Positions 1 to 7,323 of a stretch of 42,761 nt of DNA are shown in pieces (the first letter of the stretch is position 1; each line of letters starts with the position of its first letter). Location: contig CACYPK010000018.1 of the NCBI GenBank assembly GCA_902776285.1, positions 1 to 42,761 of the forward strand, read 5' to 3'. The notes under the pieces were generated by a model. That model was not told the DNA's origin, did not search any database, and saw only the letters and a program-made list of their open reading frames with translations. This stretch comes from an uncultured Eubacteriales bacterium (lineage in GTDB: Bacteria; Bacillota; Clostridia; Peptostreptococcales; Anaerovoracaceae). The translations under genes and the position numbers were made by a program.

Positions 1-1
1 T

Positions 2-78
2 CGGGGTGTAGCGCAGTTTGGTAGCGCAACTGGTTTGGGACCAGTGGGCCGCGGGTTCAAATCCTGCCACCCCGACCA
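2..78 (+). tRNA. tRNA-Pro (anticodon TGG)
   Basis: A full cloverleaf can be folded. The 7-bp acceptor stem pairs bases 2-8 with 68-74, base 75 is the discriminator A, and CCA is encoded at 76-78. The anticodon loop reads TTTGGGA with anticodon TGG, and a T-loop GGTTCAAATCC is present. It is the first of three closely spaced tRNA genes that are probably cut from one transcript whose promoter lies left of the window. Confidence 0.95.
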
Positions 79-88
79 TTTAACGAAT

Positions 89-164
89 GGGCCATTAGCT
101 CAGAGGTTAGAGCAACCGGCTCATAACCGGTCGGTCCTTGGTTCGACCCCAAGATGGCCCACCA
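89..164 (+). tRNA. tRNA with CAT anticodon (elongator Met, or Ile2 after lysidine modification)
   Basis: The acceptor stem pairs 89-95 with 154-160, with A161 less CCA encoded at 162-164 including the final A. The anticodon stem ACCGG/CCGGT encloses loop CTCATAA, giving anticodon CAT at 122-124. The initiator hallmark of an unpaired first acceptor base is absent, because G89 pairs with C160, so this is not the initiator. Elongator Met and Ile2 (modified by TilS) cannot be separated with confidence by eye. Confidence 0.92.
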
Positions 165-167
165 TAT

Positions 168-243
168 GCCCAGATAGCTCAGTAGGTAGAGCAGGGGACT
201 GAAAATCCCCGTGTCCCTGGTTCAATTCCGGGTCTGGGCACCA
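168..243 (+). tRNA. tRNA-Phe (anticodon GAA)
   Basis: The acceptor stem pairs 168-174 (GCCCAGA) with 233-239, the discriminator is A240, and CCA is encoded at 241-243. Anticodon stem GGGGA/TCCCC encloses loop CTGAAAA with anticodon GAA at 201-203. It begins three bases after the preceding tRNA and is followed directly by a terminator, so it closes the cluster. Confidence 0.95.
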
Positions 244-250
244 AAGAGGT

Positions 251-276
251 CCTGTGCATCGCACAGGGTCTTTTTT
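251..276 (+). terminator. Rho-independent terminator of the tRNA cluster
   Basis: Perfect 7-bp stem CCTGTGC (251-257) / GCACAGG (261-267) with a 3-base loop, followed by GTC and a run of six T at 271-276. Its position right after the CCA of tRNA-Phe fits termination of the tRNA transcript. Confidence 0.85.
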
Positions 277-306
277 GTTGTTCCGCGACGGTAACGTAAA
301 GAGTTC

Positions 307-334
307 TTGACACATAACATATACGTGATACAAT
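307..334 (+). promoter_or_regulatory. Sigma-A promoter of the XRE regulator gene
   Basis: Perfect -35 TTGACA at 307-312, 16-base spacer, and -10 TACAAT at 329-334 (5 of 6). Transcription would start near 341, giving a leader of about 33 bases before the regulator ATG at 374. The strong promoter lies directly after the tRNA terminator, so the regulator is its own unit. Confidence 0.75.
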
Positions 335-373
335 AAGCATATAAAAGATGCACAAGCGTTCGTTTGGAGGCTT

Positions 374-583
374 ATGGAAAACAATCTCGCAAGGATCAGA
401 AAAGAGAAAAAGATAGGGCAGGGGTATCTTGTCGAGATGCTGGGCGTTTCAAGACAGACGATCAGCTCGATAGAAAACGGCAGATGCACTCCATCCCTTG
501 AACTTGCAATGGATATAGCCAATTTGCTGGAGATGCCGATCGAAGAGATATTCATCCATGAGAACCGTTTCAAGCAGCCTTAG
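374..583 (+). CDS. Small XRE-family helix-turn-helix regulator
   Basis: A 69-residue single-domain DNA-binding protein of the Cro/CI (XRE) family. The HTH occupies roughly residues 5-58, with the recognition-helix region VSRQTISSIENGR and the family's PSLELAMDIANLLEMPIEEIF tail, resembling the short YozG-like regulators common in Firmicutes. The start is ATG 374 with GGAGG at 366-370 just upstream. It has its own promoter and its own terminator, whose stem contains the stop codon. No effector domain is present and the target is unknown. Autoregulation is likely for the family but no operator was identified with confidence. Confidence 0.88.
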   Translation: MENNLARIRKEKKIGQGYLVEMLGVSRQTISSIENGRCTPSLELAMDIANLLEMPIEEIFIHENRFKQP

Positions 584-598
584 GGGCTGTTTTTTTTA
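575..598 (+). terminator. Terminator of the XRE gene
   Basis: Stem CAGCC (575-579) / GGCTG (585-589) with a 5-base loop, followed by nine T. The stop codon of the regulator lies inside the loop. Confidence 0.75.
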
Positions 599-645
599 TT
601 GTGAATAGTTATTAATAATATAGCGCGGAAAAGATAATAGTTATA

Positions 646-690
646 AAATAGCGGATGATAATAGGCGTATTATACGCTCATCCGCTATTT
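646..690. repeat. Long inverted repeat upstream of the glucosaminidase gene
   Basis: Perfect 13-bp arms AAATAGCGGATGA (646-658) and TCATCCGCTATTT (678-690) enclose an inner 5-bp stem GCGTA/TACGC (665-669 / 673-677) with loop TTA, leaving a 6-base bulge TAATAG on the left. It is followed by AT-rich sequence rather than a clean T run, and ends 31 bases before the ATG at 722. It may be a terminator-like attenuator, a regulator site, or an mRNA 5' structure. The sequence alone does not decide. Confidence 0.7.
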
Positions 691-721
691 AATTATTTAC
701 AAATAAATAATTATTTTAAAC

Positions 722-2275
722 ATGTATCAAAGGCTTGCACATAAACTGAATATATGCGTGATACTGTTCTTTGCCGCGGCGATAATAGCTGTTTGCTCTT
801 CGGGCGCGTATGCAGCGTCCGTTCCAAAGGCAAGCGGACAGATAAACTCTGATGTCGGAGCCATTCTGCGCGAATCATCAACTACTGATTCAGCCGTGCT
901 TACCGTTCTTCCTGACAATACGAAAGTAACGATCCATAAGGAAGTGTATAAAACGGTATCAAGCACAGCGAAATCGGACAGATGGTATTATGTGACCGCG
1001 AAAGGACAGAAGGGATATGTAAGGGCGGATCTCATTGACGGTGTCAACTACGGACGTGTAAAGGGCAGGATCACACAGGGAGGCGTCAATTACCGTAAAG
1101 GCCCGGGCACAAGTATGCCTGTCGTCGGTGTCTTCAGCAAGGATACAAATGTTACCGTTGTTCTGAAAGCCAATCCGGTATACTCGACGAGAGGAACCAG
1201 CTTTACGTGGTACAAGATCAAATACAATAAAAAGACTTATTATGTCTGCTCCAGCAAGATCGAGCTGATAGATGAGAAGCCTGCGTCATCCTCGTCATCC
1301 TCGTCATCCTCCTCATCTTCTTCGTCTTCGTCTTCATCCTCTTCGCAGAGTGGAAGCAGCTCAGGCAAAACGAGTTCTTCCGCGACGAATATGACAGACA
1401 AGCAGTTTGAGAGTTATCTGAAAAAGCAGGGCTTCCCTGAATCATATAAGAAGAAACTGAGAGTGCTGCACAAGGCGCATCCTAACTGGGTATTCGTGGC
1501 GTATAAGACGAATATAAAGTGGTCTTCCGCGCTTTCAAAGCAGACGAGCGGAGGCACGTCGCTTGTGTCGGGCTCTTTCCCTTCGTCTTACAGGGACGGC
1601 AGCAGACAGTATGAGAAGGGCTGGTATAAGGCCGATAAGAAGGTGGTTGCTTATTACATGGATCCGAGGAACTTCCTCAACGAGAAGAGCATATATATGT
1701 TCGAGGATCTTTCATATAAGCCGGCCTATCAGAAAAAATCGGTGGTCAACGCAATACTGTCTCCTACAAAACTGCCTAAGTACGGTTTCGGCGCCAGCAT
1801 ATTTGTAAGCGCCGGCAAGGCGAACAAGGTCAGTCCGGTGTTCCTGGCTTCCAGGGCCAGACTTGAGACAGGAAACGGCGGGGACGCCGTGAACGGAACC
1901 AAGATCCTCGGCAAGAAGGTCTATAATCCGTTCAATATAGGGGCCTTCGGCGGTACGAACCCTCTGTATAACGGTCTCCTGTACGCTTACGGCAAGGGCT
2001 GGACGACACCGACAAAAGCCGTCAGAGGAGGAGCCAAGGAACTCGCCAAGAACTATATCAACAAGGGCCAGTATACAGGCTACTATCAGAGATTCAATGT
2101 CAGGAACGGCGCTGGAAAAGTAGGGACACATCAGTACATGACGAACATCATGGCGCCTTACAGCGAAGCGCTGTCAACGAAAAACTCATACGCGAAGTAC
2201 GGGATAACGAATAAATCGCTGGTCTTTGAGATCCCGATATACACTTCGATGCCTAAATCGACAAAACTGCCTTAA
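722..2275 (+). CDS. Secreted SH3-domain N-acetylglucosaminidase (GH73 wall hydrolase)
   Basis: 517 residues. A signal peptide spans about residues 1-32 (hydrophobic ILFFAAAIIAV, then AYAAS). Two bacterial SH3-like domains cover about 37-103 and 108-183, a nearly pure serine linker lies at about 190-222, and a glucosaminidase domain runs to the end. The motif RARLETGNGG with E382 as the probable catalytic acid, followed by YNPFNIGAF, is typical of GH73 (LytD/Auto-type) enzymes that cut the glycan of peptidoglycan. It should act outside the cell, bound to the wall through the SH3 domains. No Shine-Dalgarno is seen before ATG 722, and the leader is AT-rich after a long hairpin. The serine linker is encoded by TCATCCTCG-like repeats that could vary in length. 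It ends at a bidirectional terminator. Confidence 0.9.
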   Translation: MYQRLAHKLNICVILFFAAAIIAVCSSGAYAASVPKASGQINSDVGAILRESSTTDSAVLTVLPDNTKVTIHKEVYKTVSSTAKSDRWYYVTAKGQKGYVRADLIDGVNYGRVKGRITQGGVNYRKGPGTSMPVVGVFSKDTNVTVVLKANPVYSTRGTSFTWYKIKYNKKTYYVCSSKIELIDEKPASSSSSSSSSSSSSSSSSSSSQSGSSSGKTSSSATNMTDKQFESYLKKQGFPESYKKKLRVLHKAHPNWVFVAYKTNIKWSSALSKQTSGGTSLVSGSFPSSYRDGSRQYEKGWYKADKKVVAYYMDPRNFLNEKSIYMFEDLSYKPAYQKKSVVNAILSPTKLPKYGFGASIFVSAGKANKVSPVFLASRARLETGNGGDAVNGTKILGKKVYNPFNIGAFGGTNPLYNGLLYAYGKGWTTPTKAVRGGAKELAKNYINKGQYTGYYQRFNVRNGAGKVGTHQYMTNIMAPYSEALSTKNSYAKYGITNKSLVFEIPIYTSMPKSTKLP

Positions 2276-2302
2276 AAAAGTGCCTCATTTGAGGCACTTT
2301 TT
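2275..2302. terminator. Bidirectional terminator between convergent genes
   Basis: Inverted repeat AAAAAGTGCCTCA / TGAGGCACTTTTT, with A run on one side and T run on the other. It serves the glucosaminidase gene on the plus strand and the radical-SAM gene on the minus strand, whose stop codon overlaps the T run. Confidence 0.88.
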
Positions 2303-3221
2303 ATATTGCCGCTCCCTGACGGGTATCTCTTAAAGCCAGTTCACGGTTTATCGCGTTTAGTATCGTACGCTTTCTGTAGCTCCACTCGGGTGAAACAAGA
2401 AGTTTACGGGGAACGTCTCCGGTAAGTCTGTGTATGGTCACGTCCGGAGGTATGATTTCAAGGCAGCGGATCACCAGATCTACGTACTCATCTATTGAAT
2501 CAAACGGCACATAATCAGGCATCGCTTCATAAAGAGGCGATGTTTTTATTACGTTCATCAGGTGCAGCTTGATGCCGAACACCGGCCTGCCGCAGACATG
2601 CCTGACTGATTCCAGCATCATATCGGGAGTCTCTCCTGGGAGCCCGAGTATGAGGTGCGTAACTGTACGGATGCCTCTCGCGTCAAGAGCCGCGACAGCC
2701 TCGTCATAATCCTTGACGGTATAACAGGTGTTCATGGCTTTCAAAGTGGTGTCATGGATGCTCTGAAGACCGAGCTCTACCCACATATAATGATCCCGGT
2801 TGATCTCTTCAAGAAGGTCGAGCACATCTTCTCCCAGACAGTCGGGGCGGGTAGCTATCGCGATGCCGCTGACGCGCGGATCGTTCAAAGCGGCATAATA
2901 ACGCTCTCTGAGAACATCAACGGGAGCGTAGGTGTTTGTAAAAGACTGGAAATATGCCAGATAGCACGCATCCGGCCACTTGTCGGAGAGAACGTCTATC
3001 TGTTCCGTGATCGATGAAGCGATGGCCGCTTCGCTGCCGGCGGCGTGAGCGGCAAGTTCGCCTGAACCTCCGCCGGAACAAAAAGCGCAGCCGCTGTAAG
3101 CGAGGGTGCCGTCCCTGTTAGGGCATGTGAAACCGGCGTCGATGCTCAGCTTGACGGTTTTGCGCCCGAATTCGGACTTCAAATGATTTCCTATTGAATT
3201 GTATCTTTCACCGCCTTGCAT
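2301..3221 (-). CDS. Radical SAM protein, TIGR01212/YhcC-like
   Basis: 306 residues. The N-terminus carries the TIGR01212-type cluster loop CPNRDGTLAYSGCAFC, with cysteines spaced as in this family rather than the plain CxxxCxxC. Further family-typical stretches are YFQSFTNTYAP, GIAIATRPDCL, VELGLQSIHD and HLILGLPGE, forming a radical-SAM barrel that binds a 4Fe-4S cluster and S-adenosylmethionine. The substrate of this conserved family is not firmly known. The start ATG (complement of 3219-3221) has only a modest upstream GAGG. It is transcribed divergently from queH, and a TATTAT element on this strand overlaps the queH -10. Confidence 0.88.
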   Translation of the reverse strand: MQGGERYNSIGNHLKSEFGRKTVKLSIDAGFTCPNRDGTLAYSGCAFCSGGGSGELAAHAAGSEAAIASSITEQIDVLSDKWPDACYLAYFQSFTNTYAPVDVLRERYYAALNDPRVSGIAIATRPDCLGEDVLDLLEEINRDHYMWVELGLQSIHDTTLKAMNTCYTVKDYDEAVAALDARGIRTVTHLILGLPGETPDMMLESVRHVCGRPVFGIKLHLMNVIKTSPLYEAMPDYVPFDSIDEYVDLVIRCLEIIPPDVTIHRLTGDVPRKLLVSPEWSYRKRTILNAINRELALRDTRQGAAI

Positions 3222-3242
3222 GTGTTAAGGAGCCTCGGGTTA

Positions 3243-3251
3243 TGGTATAAT
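3243..3251 (+). promoter_or_regulatory. Extended -10 promoter of the queH operon
   Basis: TGGTATAAT at 3243-3251 combines a perfect -10 TATAAT with an extended TGn. No good -35 is visible. Transcription would start near 3258, which makes an ATG at 3265 too close to the start site and supports the TTG at 3301 as the queH start. The leader includes a small stem CCGC/GCGG (3275-3287). Confidence 0.65.
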
Positions 3252-3300
3252 ACTATGGTTATATATGTGCATCACCGCTTTCAGCGGAAAGGAAAGAGCT

Positions 3301-3960
3301 TTGAAAAAAACGTCAGGCTGCATGCCGTGCATACCGGGAGACGATCTGAATAGCATTGCCGGAGAACTGTCCGGGGTTGCTCTCATGCCGAAAAAACCGA
3401 GTGTGCTGATGCATGCGTGCTGCGGTCCCTGCTCGACATCATGTGTTGAGAGGACGGCAGAAGACTATGCTCTTACCATGTATTATTATAATCCAAACAT
3501 TACGGACAGAGAAGAATATTACCTGAGGCGCGACACGCTGCTGCAATTTCTGAGAGCGTTCAACGAAGAGCACAGGGACTTCTACACCGTTGGATACCTT
3601 GAAGGCGCTTATGAGCCTGAGAGGTTCATTGAAAAGACATATCCTCTCGCGGATGAGCCCGAAGGCGGCAGGCGCTGCGACATATGCTTCGCTCTCAGGC
3701 TTTCGGAGACCGCGAGGATGGCAAGGGAACTCGGCATGGAGTATTTCACCACTACCATGTCGGTGAGCCCGCATAAAAACTACGAAAAGATAAAGGAACT
3801 CGGCCTCGCTCTTGAAGAAGAGACAGGTGTTAAGTTCCTCGACATTGATTTCAAGAAGAAGAACGGTTTCGGCCGCAGCGTTGAGCTTTCAAAGAGATAC
3901 TGCCTCTATAGACAGAATTTCTGCGGCTGTGATTTCGCAAGGTACGCAAATGAGAAGTGA
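3301..3960 (+). CDS. queH: Epoxyqueuosine reductase QueH
   Basis: 219 residues from TTG 3301. QueH reduces epoxyqueuosine to queuosine in tRNA, the last step of the pathway, and is non-homologous to QueG. Family marks are HACCGPCSTSC near the N-terminus, GRRCDICFALR in the middle, TTTMSVSPHKN, and the C-terminal RQNFCGCDF; the cysteines bind iron-sulfur and metal centres. An in-frame ATG exists at 3265, but AAAGGA at 3288-3293 sits 7 bases before TTG 3301 and the promoter lies at 3246. ATG 3385 is a third option, since homology becomes obvious around there. Tgt and QueA are encoded about 26 kb downstream. The stop overlaps the lipoprotein start. Confidence 0.92.
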   Translation: MKKTSGCMPCIPGDDLNSIAGELSGVALMPKKPSVLMHACCGPCSTSCVERTAEDYALTMYYYNPNITDREEYYLRRDTLLQFLRAFNEEHRDFYTVGYLEGAYEPERFIEKTYPLADEPEGGRRCDICFALRLSETARMARELGMEYFTTTMSVSPHKNYEKIKELGLALEEETGVKFLDIDFKKKNGFGRSVELSKRYCLYRQNFCGCDFARYANEK

Positions 3961-4894
3961 GCGGTCCGCGTCAATCCTTAATATGCTGACGGTATGCCTG
4001 GCGGTCATGCTCATGACAGTGCTCGTCTCCTGCGGAGGAGGGGGAGAGACCCCGGCCCCGGCAGATACCTCCGGTGATCCTGAGACCTCGTACGACGTTC
4101 CTGAATTCAGGGATGCGGTATATGATGAGGCATCGGCTGAAGGCAATGACGAGGTGCTTGTCGATCTTTCCTGCGTGGATGAAGGATACTTTGCGCTCGT
4201 CTGCACGTCGGACGCCAAGATCAAACTGCAGGTGTTCAAGGACGACGAAGTCTATACATACGATGTCGTTACCGGAAAGGAGCAGGTATTTCCTCTGCAG
4301 CTGGGCAACGGCACGTATACGATAAAGGTGATGAAGAACATAGTCGACACCAAGTACAGCGAACTGTACTGCTGCACCGCGGAGGTCCAGATGGAGGATG
4401 AATTCGATCCATTCCTGAGACCGAGCCAGTACGCCGATTATGACGAATCATCAGACTGTGTCGTGAAAGCCGCGGAGCTCGCGGCGTCGGCCACGGACTC
4501 GAACGACTTCATCAGCGGCGTATACGATTATGTATGCAAGAACATCAAATATGACAAAAAGAAGGCCGAAAACATAAAGCCGGGATACATCCCGGATCCT
4601 GACAGCACTCTGGACGAGGGCAAGGGCATCTGCTTCGACTACGCGTCGCTCGCGGCGTCTATGCTCAGGAGCCAGGGCATACCGACAAAGATAATCTTCG
4701 GCTATGTCGGCGACAGCGGAGACCTCTATCACGCGTGGAATATGTATTACACCAAGGAATCCGGCTGGGTCGCCGTCGAATTCGAAGTAAGCGAAGACGA
4801 ATGGAACCGCCTGGATCTGACATTCTCAGCCAACGGTTCGGACAGCAGATTCATAGGTGACGGTTCAAACTATATGGACGTCTACCAGTTCTGA
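3950..4894 (+). CDS. Transglutaminase-like lipoprotein
   Basis: 314 residues from ATG 3950, which overlaps the end of queH; the frame is open further upstream but only as a shadow of queH. The N-terminus is a lipoprotein signal with lipobox LVSC and lipidated C28, followed by a flexible Gly/Pro/Asp-rich stretch. A transglutaminase-like papain fold occupies about residues 180-300: C228 in KGICFDYAS, H261 in YHAWN. The third catalytic position, usually Asp after a WV.V motif, appears as Glu (WVAVEFE), so activity may be altered. It should sit on the outer face of the membrane. It lies first behind queH and before the pilus-like genes, with 20 bases to the next gene, so it probably belongs to that operon. 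Confidence 0.85.
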   Translation: MRSERSASILNMLTVCLAVMLMTVLVSCGGGGETPAPADTSGDPETSYDVPEFRDAVYDEASAEGNDEVLVDLSCVDEGYFALVCTSDAKIKLQVFKDDEVYTYDVVTGKEQVFPLQLGNGTYTIKVMKNIVDTKYSELYCCTAEVQMEDEFDPFLRPSQYADYDESSDCVVKAAELAASATDSNDFISGVYDYVCKNIKYDKKKAENIKPGYIPDPDSTLDEGKGICFDYASLAASMLRSQGIPTKIIFGYVGDSGDLYHAWNMYYTKESGWVAVEFEVSEDEWNRLDLTFSANGSDSRFIGDGSNYMDVYQF

Positions 4895-4914
4895 TACGAA
4901 AGGAGCCATGACAA

Positions 4915-5979
4915 ATGAGCTTAGATACCAAAGATAAGACGGGAAAGCTGAGTTACACGGAACTCGGATCATTCTTTGAGAACATGGCCATGATGGTCAA
5001 GTCGGGCATTTCCGTTCCGGAAGCGGCTTCGCTGCTGAAAGAAGAAGCGGATCCGGCTGAGCGTGTCATGAGCGGAGCTCTTGACAGCGTTTGCGAAGAG
5101 CTTTCAATGGGCATGCCTCTGGGGGACGCCATGAAGTCGGCGGGAGCCTTCCCGGATTATGCCGTGGATATGGTCACTTCCGCGGAATTTACCGGAAGAT
5201 TAGAGAAGACTCTCTTCCATCTGGCAGGTTATTACAGGACGGAAAACAGCCTGAAGAACACACTGACATCTGCTGTAAGATATCCGGTGATATTGCTGTT
5301 TATGGTCATCGCGGTGCTTGCGCTGATGCTGGCGCTGGTGTTCCCTGCGTTCTACGGCGTATATGAAAACCTGACAGGAGGTCTCGCGGCTTCTTCGTTC
5401 GCTTACATCAACGTACCGTTCACGCTTTGCAAGGTGATGCTCGCTATCATGATCGTTCTGGTCGTCGCCATGCTCACGGGAATTTACATGTGGAAGAACG
5501 GCAAAAAGGAGACTGTCAGAAAGATCCTTTCGGGATCGGCGCTTTTCAGGGAACTCTTTGAGGACCTCGACCTTTACCGTTTCACCTCATGCTTTGAAAT
5601 GTTCCTTTCGAGCGGAGAACATCAGGACGAAGCTCTGATAAAGAGCATGCCTGTAGTGGAAGGAAGCGGACTCAGGGAAAAACTGCAGCGCTGCGCCGAT
5701 AAGATGGCAGAAGGCAAGAGCTTTTCACAGACAGCATACGAAGAAAAGCTTTACGACCAGACAAACAACAGGATGCTGATACCGGCCGAAAGGTCGGGCA
5801 TGCTCGATGAGATCATGCAGAAGATAATGACGAATTTAAGGGACAGCATAGACAGGAGCACCGGTCTCATAGCCAATACCGCTGAGCCGCTCCTGACAGG
5901 AGCCCTCATGATATTTATCGGGATCATGCTGATAAGCCTGATGGTGCCGCTGATCGGCATGATGAACTCGATCGGCTAA
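4915..5979 (+). CDS. PilC/GspF-like inner-membrane protein (T2SF domain)
   Basis: 354 residues, a little shorter than typical PilC/GspF (about 400). Two repeated T2SF domains are visible: first about 15-140 (FFENMAMMVKSGISVPEAASLL, then VTSAEFTGRLEKTLFHLAGYY), second about 215-330 (SCFEMFLSSGEHQDEALI, then PAERSGMLDEIMQKI). Hydrophobic segments lie near residues 120-150, 165-190 and 325-350. In type IV pili and type II secretion this protein is the platform that the cytoplasmic ATPase acts on. AGGAG at 4901-4905 sets start ATG 4915. Its neighbours are pseudopilin-like proteins and a PilT-type ATPase. Confidence 0.9.
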   Translation: MSLDTKDKTGKLSYTELGSFFENMAMMVKSGISVPEAASLLKEEADPAERVMSGALDSVCEELSMGMPLGDAMKSAGAFPDYAVDMVTSAEFTGRLEKTLFHLAGYYRTENSLKNTLTSAVRYPVILLFMVIAVLALMLALVFPAFYGVYENLTGGLAASSFAYINVPFTLCKVMLAIMIVLVVAMLTGIYMWKNGKKETVRKILSGSALFRELFEDLDLYRFTSCFEMFLSSGEHQDEALIKSMPVVEGSGLREKLQRCADKMAEGKSFSQTAYEEKLYDQTNNRMLIPAERSGMLDEIMQKIMTNLRDSIDRSTGLIANTAEPLLTGALMIFIGIMLISLMVPLIGMMNSIG

Positions 5980-6006
5980 GGCACAGGCAGGAACGGAGCC
6001 GGAAGG

Positions 6007-6321
6007 ATGAAGAAAGCTTCAGGACGCAAGTTCATTATTACGGTAGTGCTGGCGGCAGTGATACTGCTCGCGGCGGTCTTTGCGTGGGCAGGCTCGCGCG
6101 CACGCAGCAACATGGCGGAACAGACCGAGTCCATAAGAGACGCCGTCCGCGCTAGAGCGCTCCAGTGCTACGTCATAGAAGGCGCGTATCCTGAAAGCCT
6201 CGAATATCTCGTTGAGAACTACGGACTCGCGGTCAACACCGATGACTACCGTATCGTATATATACCTTATGCGGAGAATCTTCCGCCTGAGATAAAAGTA
6301 ATATATCTAAAGGATAAATGA
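6007..6321 (+). CDS. Small pseudopilin-like membrane protein 1
   Basis: 104 residues: a basic N-terminus, one transmembrane helix at about 10-29, then a short soluble domain with an ALQCYVIEGAYPESLEYLVENYG stretch. That last part resembles the start of pseudopilin globular domains, where an alpha-helix leads into a Tyr-Pro loop. A canonical prepilin peptidase site (G before F-T-x-x-E) is not present, so it may be uncleaved or serve as a minor, anchored subunit. It lies 27 bases after the PilC-like gene and one base before the next gene. The assignment rests on architecture and context, not on a recognised family. Confidence 0.7.
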   Translation: MKKASGRKFIITVVLAAVILLAAVFAWAGSRARSNMAEQTESIRDAVRARALQCYVIEGAYPESLEYLVENYGLAVNTDDYRIVYIPYAENLPPEIKVIYLKDK

Positions 6322-6322
6322 T

Positions 6323-6769
6323 ATGCCGCAGCGTTTAAAAACACTCAGAGATGTAATAATCGCCCTCACGACCACGGTGCTGTTCGCGGTCATACTGTGT
6401 CTTGTCATGTTTTCGGCAAGAGGGTATCAGCACGCGGCGGAGCTCCAGGACAGATGCGGCAATACGCGCGCCGTGCTTTCATATATAGTTAGCAGCGTCA
6501 GGGACAGTGATGCCGCCGAGGTCAGAGTAGAGGACATCGAAGTCAAGGAGTGCCTGGTCATCAGCTGCGACGGATACGATCAGAAGTTCTACGTCCACGA
6601 CGGCAAGCTTATGGAAGAATACACAGAACCGGGCGCCGGGATCTTTCCTGACAGCGCGCTTGAGATAGGAAGGACCGACACGATCGAGTTTGAAATCGAC
6701 GAAGAAGGCATACTGACCGTAAGGACGGACAGCGGCTCATCCGAAGTAAACACAGGTAGACGCAGATGA
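6323..6769 (+). CDS. Small pseudopilin-like membrane protein 2 (DUF4860-like)
   Basis: 148 residues. One N-terminal transmembrane helix at about 12-32 is followed by an extracytoplasmic domain rich in beta-prone stretches (VKECLVISCDGYDQKFYVHDG). Size and layout match small proteins found beside PilC/PilT genes in Clostridia, possibly the DUF4860 group. No prepilin cleavage motif is seen. The stop codon overlaps the next start in an ATGA arrangement, implying translational coupling. Confidence 0.65.
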   Translation: MPQRLKTLRDVIIALTTTVLFAVILCLVMFSARGYQHAAELQDRCGNTRAVLSYIVSSVRDSDAAEVRVEDIEVKECLVISCDGYDQKFYVHDGKLMEEYTEPGAGIFPDSALEIGRTDTIEFEIDEEGILTVRTDSGSSEVNTGRRR

Positions 6770-7323
6770 AAAACAGAAAGGACACAGCTTTCACAGTCGA
6801 GCTGCTTGGGCTCTTCATACTGTTGACCATGGTGATAACCACAGTCGCCGGAGTTTTTGTGATGAGCAGATCCCACAGTCTTGAGGCGAGGCGTCTGAAC
6901 GAGGCCGTCATACTGGCGCAGAATGCCGCCGAAGTATCATCCGCGGCTCCGGACGACGCGTCACTTCAGGACATGCTGAAGGATATGGACAACAACACGG
7001 ACAATACAGCGGCGCAGCGTGAGATCAACGGAGAAGAAGGTTCGTGGAACGCGATATACGCCTCTGTAAAGAAGGACGGCGCTTCTTCCGATGACCTCTT
7101 CATAGTATGTGTCACCAGGAAATACCCTGACGGAACGTCCGCGGAAAGAACCGACGGCGGCACTTACGCCGAAGACACAATAGAAATCTATGCAGCCGGT
7201 ACGGCCGGGGCAGATGCTATAAACGACCTTGAGCCGTCGGCTCTGGGTGACCCTGTGTATACACTCACGGCAGGCACGTACTTCGGTCGTGACAGCTACA
7301 CTGAGGAAGGAGGCAGGCCATGA
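6766..7323 (+). CDS. Pseudopilin-like membrane protein 3 with an off-register prepilin motif
   Basis: 185 residues. The N-terminus reads KDTAFTVELLGLFILL. It resembles the prepilin signal FTLIELL, but the Glu is at +4 relative to the Phe instead of +5, and Ala replaces the Gly before the cut. The hydrophobic helix runs to about residue 33, followed by an amphipathic helix (SHSLEARRLNEAVILAQNAAE) and a globular domain. Start and stop overlap the neighbouring genes by ATGA. This is the most pilin-like of the four small proteins. Whether a peptidase processes it cannot be told here. Confidence 0.68.
   Translation: MKNRKDTAFTVELLGLFILLTMVITTVAGVFVMSRSHSLEARRLNEAVILAQNAAEVSSAAPDDASLQDMLKDMDNNTDNTAAQREINGEEGSWNAIYASVKKDGASSDDLFIVCVTRKYPDGTSAERTDGGTYAEDTIEIYAAGTAGADAINDLEPSALGDPVYTLTAGTYFGRDSYTEEGGRP

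Noticed and set aside
121..573. A 150-codon minus-strand open frame across two tRNA genes and the XRE gene
   Set aside because: It crosses tRNA genes and the XRE gene antisense; its protein has no recognisable domain.
1288..1350. Repetitive TCATCCTCG units as a possible CRISPR or minisatellite
   Set aside because: They are inside an open reading frame and code a serine linker; there are no spacers.
3812..3949. N-terminal extension of the lipoprotein by 46 residues
   Set aside because: It is out-of-frame queH and would bury the lipoprotein signal; ATG 3950 puts the lipobox Cys at residue 28.
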